The translations under genes were made by a program, and so were the position numbers. The notes below the pieces were generated by a model, which was not told the DNA's origin, did no database searches, and saw nothing but the letters and a program-made list of their open reading frames with translations. A stretch of 11,040 nucleotides of DNA from an uncultured Lachnospiraceae bacterium (GTDB lineage Bacteria > Bacillota_A > Clostridia > Lachnospirales > Lachnospiraceae). The stretch is from NCBI GenBank assembly GCA_910585355.1, contig CAJUDN010000005.1:59028-70067 (forward strand), written 5' to 3'. This document shows positions 8,601 to 11,040 of the stretch, piece by piece. Position 1 is the stretch's first letter, and each line of letters starts with the position of its first letter.

Positions 8601-9173
8601 CTTGGAGCCGAACAGCATGGTCATATGGAGGCGGTAGGTTATGATCTTTACTGCAAAATGTTAAATGAGGCGGTTTTGGCTCTTAAGGGGAAGATGCCGG
8701 AGGAAGATCTGTTTGAGACCGTGGTGGATTGTGACATTGATGCTTTTATTCCGGATGGGTACATTAAAAATGAATATCTGAAGCTGGATGTGTATAAGAG
8801 GATATCCGCCATCGAAACGGACGATGAATATATGGATATGCAGGATGAGCTCATCGACCGGTTCGGAGACATTCCGAAATCCGTGGATAATCTTCTCCGG
8901 GTGGCTGAGCTTAAAGCCATGGCACACCGGGCTTATGTGACGGAGGTGGATATCAACCTTCAGGAGGTACGCCTGGAGCTGTATCCAAAAGCCAGACTGG
9001 ACGCGGCGGGAATTCCGGCGCTGGTTTCTGAATATAAAAATGCTCTTCGGTTTGTCCAGGGAGAGAAGCCCATGATGCTTTATCAGGATAAGAAAAATAA
9101 AAATAAGGACTGTGAACGAATGCTGGGGACAGCCAGGGAAATATTATTGAAACTGTCCGACCTGGCATCGTGA
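5625..9173 (+). CDS. mfd: Transcription-repair coupling factor
   Basis: A DNA translocase that removes RNA polymerase stalled at lesions and recruits UvrA. At 1182 residues it is full length for the family. The N-terminal UvrB-like region includes the FSIRGGILDVFP segment at about residues 170-182. The CarD-like RNA-polymerase-interacting domain begins near residue 508 (SVGDYVVHESHGLGIYRG). The RecG-like motor follows: Walker A GDVGYGKTE at about 662, DEEQRFGV at 763, TATPIPRTLHMSL at 789, TTIIETGLDIPN at about 902, and QIRGRIGR at 932. The C-terminal TRCF domain follows from roughly residue 1020. The start at 5625 has AGGAG (5611-5615) at 9-base spacing. It is probably co-transcribed with pth. 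No frameshift or missing motif is seen. Confidence 0.97.
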   Translation: MGEIFANPLTELAEYGDMKRDLNQGRGPVHICGVTDSQKVHVMYELSADKAWKLVVTYDDARAKELYDDFSYFCKNTWLYPARDLLFYSSDIHGNLLTRQRMQVFKHLAEDEGGIVVATADGLMDHLLPLSVLEARCLSVASGDVLNMEEIRGFLTNMGYERMGQVDGMGQFSIRGGILDVFPLTEELPVRIELWGDEVDSIRSFDPESQRSIAQMESIRIFPAAEVVLTRSQIEDGILLIEKEGEEQEKVFRNRGKAEEAHRIKTTVGELCESLREGFAAQNLDGYIRYFYKDTVSFLDYVREAASGKKNGLAVFLDEPQRLKEKAETVEMEFRESMSHRLEGGYLLPGQADVLFSAKEALAKAQLPDTVFMTGLDQRLPGMAGKKKYSITGKNVNSYQNGFEFLIKDLLRWKKEGYRVVLLSASRTRASRLAGDLREYELRAFCPEDAGRPVSPGEILVTYGKLHKGFEYPLIKFVVITEGDMFGNERHQKKRKKYNYEGKKISSFSELSVGDYVVHESHGLGIYRGIEKIERDHVIKDYIKVEYGGGGKLYLPATRLDGIQKYAGADAKAPKLNKLGGSEWGKTKTRVRTAVREIAKELVELYAARRDSEGFQYGPDTVWQREFEEMFPYEETEDQLAAIEDTKKDMESRKIMDRLVCGDVGYGKTEIALRAAFKAVQEGKQVVYLVPTTILAQQHYNTFVQRMKDFPVRVDLMSRFRTPGEIKKTLEGLKKGYVDIVIGTHRVLSKDVEFKSLGLLVIDEEQRFGVAHKEKIKQMKQNVDVLTLTATPIPRTLHMSLIGIRDMSVLEEPPVDRVPIQTYVMEYNDEMVREAIHREISRGGQVYYVYNRVNNIDEIANHVAALVPDAQVAFAHGQMNERQLEKIMLDFVNGEIDVLVSTTIIETGLDIPNANTMIIHDADRLGLSQLYQIRGRIGRSNRNSFAFLMYKRDKMLKEEAEKRLQAIREFTELGSGIKIAMRDLEIRGAGNILGAEQHGHMEAVGYDLYCKMLNEAVLALKGKMPEEDLFETVVDCDIDAFIPDGYIKNEYLKLDVYKRISAIETDDEYMDMQDELIDRFGDIPKSVDNLLRVAELKAMAHRAYVTEVDINLQEVRLELYPKARLDAAGIPALVSEYKNALRFVQGEKPMMLYQDKKNKNKDCERMLGTAREILLKLSDLAS

Positions 9174-9206
9174 GTTTCTGCGACGATGAGGAGATGAATA
9201 AAAGAT

Positions 9207-10586
9207 ATGACGGAATGTGAAATCAGGAATCTTTTGGAGCGCCAACGGTCATATTTTGCCTCCGGGGAGACAATGGATATAAGAAAGCGGATGGAGGCAT
9301 TAAAAAAACTTAAGGATTGTATTGTAAGGCGTGAAAAAGAAATCAGTGCGGCGCTCAAAAAAGATCTTGGGAAAAGCGGCGCTGAGAGTTATATGTGTGA
9401 GACAGGGCTGGTGCTCAGTGAGATCAGTCACATGCAAAAGCACATCCACGCCTATGCAAAAGAAAAAACGGTGCATACACCTTTGGCACAATTCCATTCC
9501 AAAAGCTATCAAAAGCCGTCGCCCCGGGGTGTTGTGCTGATTATGAGCCCATGGAATTATCCGTTTCTTCTGACCATGGATCCGCTGGTGGATGCCATCG
9601 CCGCAGGAAATACGGCGGTGGTGAAACCAAGCGCTTATTCTCCCAACACCGTAAGCCTCATAAAATCAATGCTGGAGGAATGCTTTGAGCCGGTATATGT
9701 GGCAGTGGTTACGGGAGGACGGGAGGAAAACACCTGTCTTTTGAAGGAGAGGTTCGACTATATTTTTTTCACGGGGAGCCAGGCTGTGGGAAAGGAGGTC
9801 ATGGCCCGCGCAGCCGCCCATTTAACTCCTGTGACTCTGGAGCTGGGCGGAAAAAGTCCCTGCGTGGTGGAAAAAAGCGCCGATCTTAAGCTGGCGGCAA
9901 GGCGGATTGTTTTTGGAAAGTATTTAAACTGCGGGCAGACCTGCGTGGCGCCGGATTATGTATATTGTGACAGGACCATCCGGGATGAGCTGGTGAAGGA
10001 GATCAAAAAACAGATCAGGAAACAGTTTGGAAAAGAGCCTTTAAAGAACGGCTCCTATGGAAAAATCATAAACGAAAAGCACTTTAAGAGGCTGACAGCC
10101 CTTATGGAGAGGGAAAAGATTATCTTCGGCGGAAAATATGATAAAAAGTCGCTAAAAATCGAGCCCACAGTTCTGGGTGGGGTTACGTTTCGGGATGCGG
10201 TGATGCAGCAGGAGATCTTCGGGCCCATCCTCCCTATTCTGACTTATGAAACCTTTGACGGAGCGATTGAAAATATCCGTTCCATGCCTCGTCCGCTGGC
10301 GCTTTACATTTTCACCTCCCAAAAAAAGGCGGCGGACAAAATTCTGTCCCGCTGCGGTTTCGGCGGCGGATGCGTCAACGACACGGTAATCCATCTGGCC
10401 AACAGTGAAATGGGATTCGGTGGATTTGGGGAGAGCGGAATGGGGGCTTACCATGGAAAAGCCGGATTTGACACTTTTACCCATTACAAAAGCATTGTAG
10501 ACAAGAAAATATGGCTTGATCTTCCTATGCGGTATCAGCCGTATAAGCGGATTTATAACAGGCTGGTGCATCTGTTTATGCGATAG
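9207..10586 (+). CDS. NAD(P)-dependent aldehyde dehydrogenase, class-3/fatty-aldehyde type
   Basis: Oxidises aldehydes to acids with NAD(P)+. The length of 459 residues is typical of class 3 enzymes, which are shorter than the roughly 490-residue classes 1 and 2. Visible motifs are SPWNYPF with N117, VVKPSAYSPNT with K140, FFTGSQAVGK at 187-196, LELGGKSP with the general base E212, and NCGQTCVAPD with catalytic C246. The late EIFGPILPI motif and a GGFGESGMG segment near the C-terminus are also present. The substrate is not determinable; medium- or long-chain aldehydes are a family-based guess. It starts 33 bases after mfd. AGGAG (9189-9193) is about 13 bases before the ATG, a wide spacing that suggests modest translation. 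A small inverted repeat (CATCGT 9166-9171, ACGATG 9183-9188) spans the mfd stop but has no T tract, so read-through from mfd is likely. Confidence 0.93.
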   Translation: MTECEIRNLLERQRSYFASGETMDIRKRMEALKKLKDCIVRREKEISAALKKDLGKSGAESYMCETGLVLSEISHMQKHIHAYAKEKTVHTPLAQFHSKSYQKPSPRGVVLIMSPWNYPFLLTMDPLVDAIAAGNTAVVKPSAYSPNTVSLIKSMLEECFEPVYVAVVTGGREENTCLLKERFDYIFFTGSQAVGKEVMARAAAHLTPVTLELGGKSPCVVEKSADLKLAARRIVFGKYLNCGQTCVAPDYVYCDRTIRDELVKEIKKQIRKQFGKEPLKNGSYGKIINEKHFKRLTALMEREKIIFGGKYDKKSLKIEPTVLGGVTFRDAVMQQEIFGPILPILTYETFDGAIENIRSMPRPLALYIFTSQKKAADKILSRCGFGGGCVNDTVIHLANSEMGFGGFGESGMGAYHGKAGFDTFTHYKSIVDKKIWLDLPMRYQPYKRIYNRLVHLFMR

Positions 10587-10591
10587 AGGAG

Positions 10592-10648
10592 CGCTCGTTA
10601 TTTCTGTGAACAGTAACGGGCGGAACCCGGGCCGCGGATTTTTCCGGG
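10592..10648 (+). terminator. Possible terminator hairpins after the aldehyde dehydrogenase gene
   Basis: GCTCGTTA (10593-10600) pairs with TAACGGGC (10614-10621), with a CTG/CAG inner stem and a TGAA loop. CCCGG (10626-10630) can pair with CCGGG (10644-10648). The only T run (10639-10643) lies inside the second hairpin rather than directly after a stem, so this is not a canonical terminator. Its position between a gene end and a strong new promoter is the main support. Confidence 0.3.
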
Positions 10649-10654
10649 ACACCC

Positions 10655-10683
10655 TTGACAAAATCCGTAAATGTCCATATAAT
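10655..10683 (+). promoter_or_regulatory. Consensus sigma-A promoter driving the T-box leader
   Basis: A perfect TTGACA (10655-10660) and a perfect TATAAT (10678-10683) are separated by exactly 17 bases. Transcription would start near 10690, directly ahead of T-box stem I. The octamer CGGATTTT (10635-10642) is inverted as AAAATCCG (10660-10667), overlapping the -35 edge and the spacer. Confidence 0.9.
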
Positions 10684-10689
10684 GTGGCT

Positions 10690-10968
10690 TATAAATAAGA
10701 AACAAGCGATGAAGAGAGCAAGTAGCGGAATGATACTCTAAACAGAAAACAGCCGGCTGATGAGAGGCGTATAGAGAAATTCCTGCGAATACATCCCGGA
10801 GCTTTGCACCGAACCGGAAAACCAAAGTAGGCTGCAACGGAGTTGGCACACGTTATCGTGTCCGAGTCATAACCTTGACTTGCGAAGCTGTATGGCGTAA
10901 GCCATATGGGAACATTAGGTGGTAACACGAGACGGAAGCCTCGTCCTTTTGATAAGGACGGGGTTTTT
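10690..10968 (+). promoter_or_regulatory. T-box riboswitch, predicted tyrosine specific (UAC specifier)
   Basis: An RNA leader that senses uncharged tRNA and controls read-through into the gene downstream. The stem I base is CAAGC (10703-10707) with GCTTTG (10801-10806). The AGTA S-turn lies at 10721-10724. The arm GCGGAAT (10725-10731) pairs with ATTCCTGC (10779-10786), and CTCTA (10736-10740) pairs with TAGAG (10772-10776), which places GAA-TAC-A in the specifier loop with UAC at 10790-10792. Stem III is at 10845-10863 with a CGTTATCG loop region. The T-box bulge is UGGUAAC (10920-10926). The antiterminator uses AGG/CCT and ACGAG (10927-10931) with CTCGT (10940-10944). UGGU predicts a discriminator A, as in bacterial tRNA-Tyr. 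The regulated gene, perhaps tyrS or a tyrosine synthesis or transport gene, lies outside the window. Confidence 0.9.
10939..10968 (+). terminator. T-box-controlled intrinsic terminator
   Basis: CCTCGTCCTT (10939-10948) pairs with AAGGACGGGG (10954-10963) through 10 pairs with one T-G wobble. The loop is TTGAT and five Ts follow (10964-10968). Its 5' arm overlaps the 3' strand of the antiterminator (10940-10947), so the two structures are mutually exclusive, as expected for tRNA-dependent antitermination. Confidence 0.93.
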
Positions 10969-10971
10969 ATT

Positions 10972-11005
10972 ATTTTCAAACACGTTCTAGAGTGTGTCTG
11001 AAAAT
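10972..11005. repeat. 34-base imperfect palindrome downstream of the T-box terminator
   Basis: The sequence is symmetric about the central CTAG (10987-10990): ATTTTCA at the left edge mirrors TGAAAAT at the right, and ACAC mirrors GTGT. Fourteen of 17 pairs are Watson-Crick; two of the rest are G-T and one is A-C. It might be a second hairpin in the leader, or abutting inverted ends of a mobile element. No gene is recognisable from here to the window end. Confidence 0.6.
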
Positions 11006-11040
11006 TAACAGTTTCTAGTCAAAATGCCGAAAACTGACAA

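Noticed and set aside
9194..9220. Eight-codon upstream reading frame overlapping the aldehyde dehydrogenase start
   Set aside because: AGGAG directly abuts its ATG, leaving no spacer, and the peptide has no recognisable attenuator character.
11024..11040. ATG at 11024 as the start of a gene controlled by the T-box
   Set aside because: No ribosome binding site precedes it and only five codons are visible.
1..11040. CRISPR array, tRNA, rRNA, transposase or phage genes
   Set aside because: No regularly spaced repeats, no tRNA cloverleaf or rRNA-like segment, and no transposase, integrase or phage protein was seen; the only mobile-element hint is the terminal palindrome.
310..11040. Further adapter remnants elsewhere in the window
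   Set aside because: Looked by eye for the adapter end and its reverse complement; no second copy was seen outside 290-309.

Overview
The window looks like chromosomal DNA of an anaerobic Firmicute, most likely a Lachnospiraceae (Clostridium cluster XIVa) member. The grounds are the multi-cluster [FeFe] hydrogenase, a pth-mfd pair, strong AGGAG-type ribosome binding sites, a T-box leader and moderate GC. No 16S rRNA or other decisive marker is present, so the family assignment is inference.

Layout. Bases 1-1350 hold the 3' part of a GltD-like FAD/NAD(P)H oxidoreductase that begins before the window. It overlaps by 7 bases a 579-codon [FeFe] hydrogenase (1344-3083). Together they look like the end of an operon coupling pyridine nucleotides to ferredoxin and H2. 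A strong, probably bidirectional terminator (3121-3168) separates this operon from a convergent MATE-family multidrug exporter (minus strand, 3202-4602). A non-coding stretch of about 370 bases (4603-4993) holds a divergent promoter pair and a hairpin-rich leader before pth (4994-5566). Then come mfd (5625-9173) and a class-3-like aldehyde dehydrogenase (9207-10586), all on the plus strand and closely spaced. The last 450 bases hold a consensus sigma-A-type promoter and a T-box riboswitch with a UAC (tyrosine) specifier, antiterminator and terminator. A 34-base palindrome follows, and the gene the T-box controls lies beyond the window.

The most striking observation is technical. Bases 290-309 are an exact 20-base match to the end of the Illumina TruSeq adapter, flanked by a 14-base direct duplication of the genomic sequence. 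This inserts 11 spurious in-frame residues (beginning TTLFRS) into the GltD-like protein, at a motif that otherwise reads as an unbroken family signature. It is almost certainly an assembly artefact.

I did not find a convincing new multi-gene system. The coding content is housekeeping (translation rescue, transcription-coupled repair) plus fermentative redox metabolism, a drug exporter and an aldehyde dehydrogenase. What deserves a second look is the adapter insertion, the tyrosine T-box with its extra hairpins and variant T-box sequence, the terminal palindrome, and the structured pth leader.
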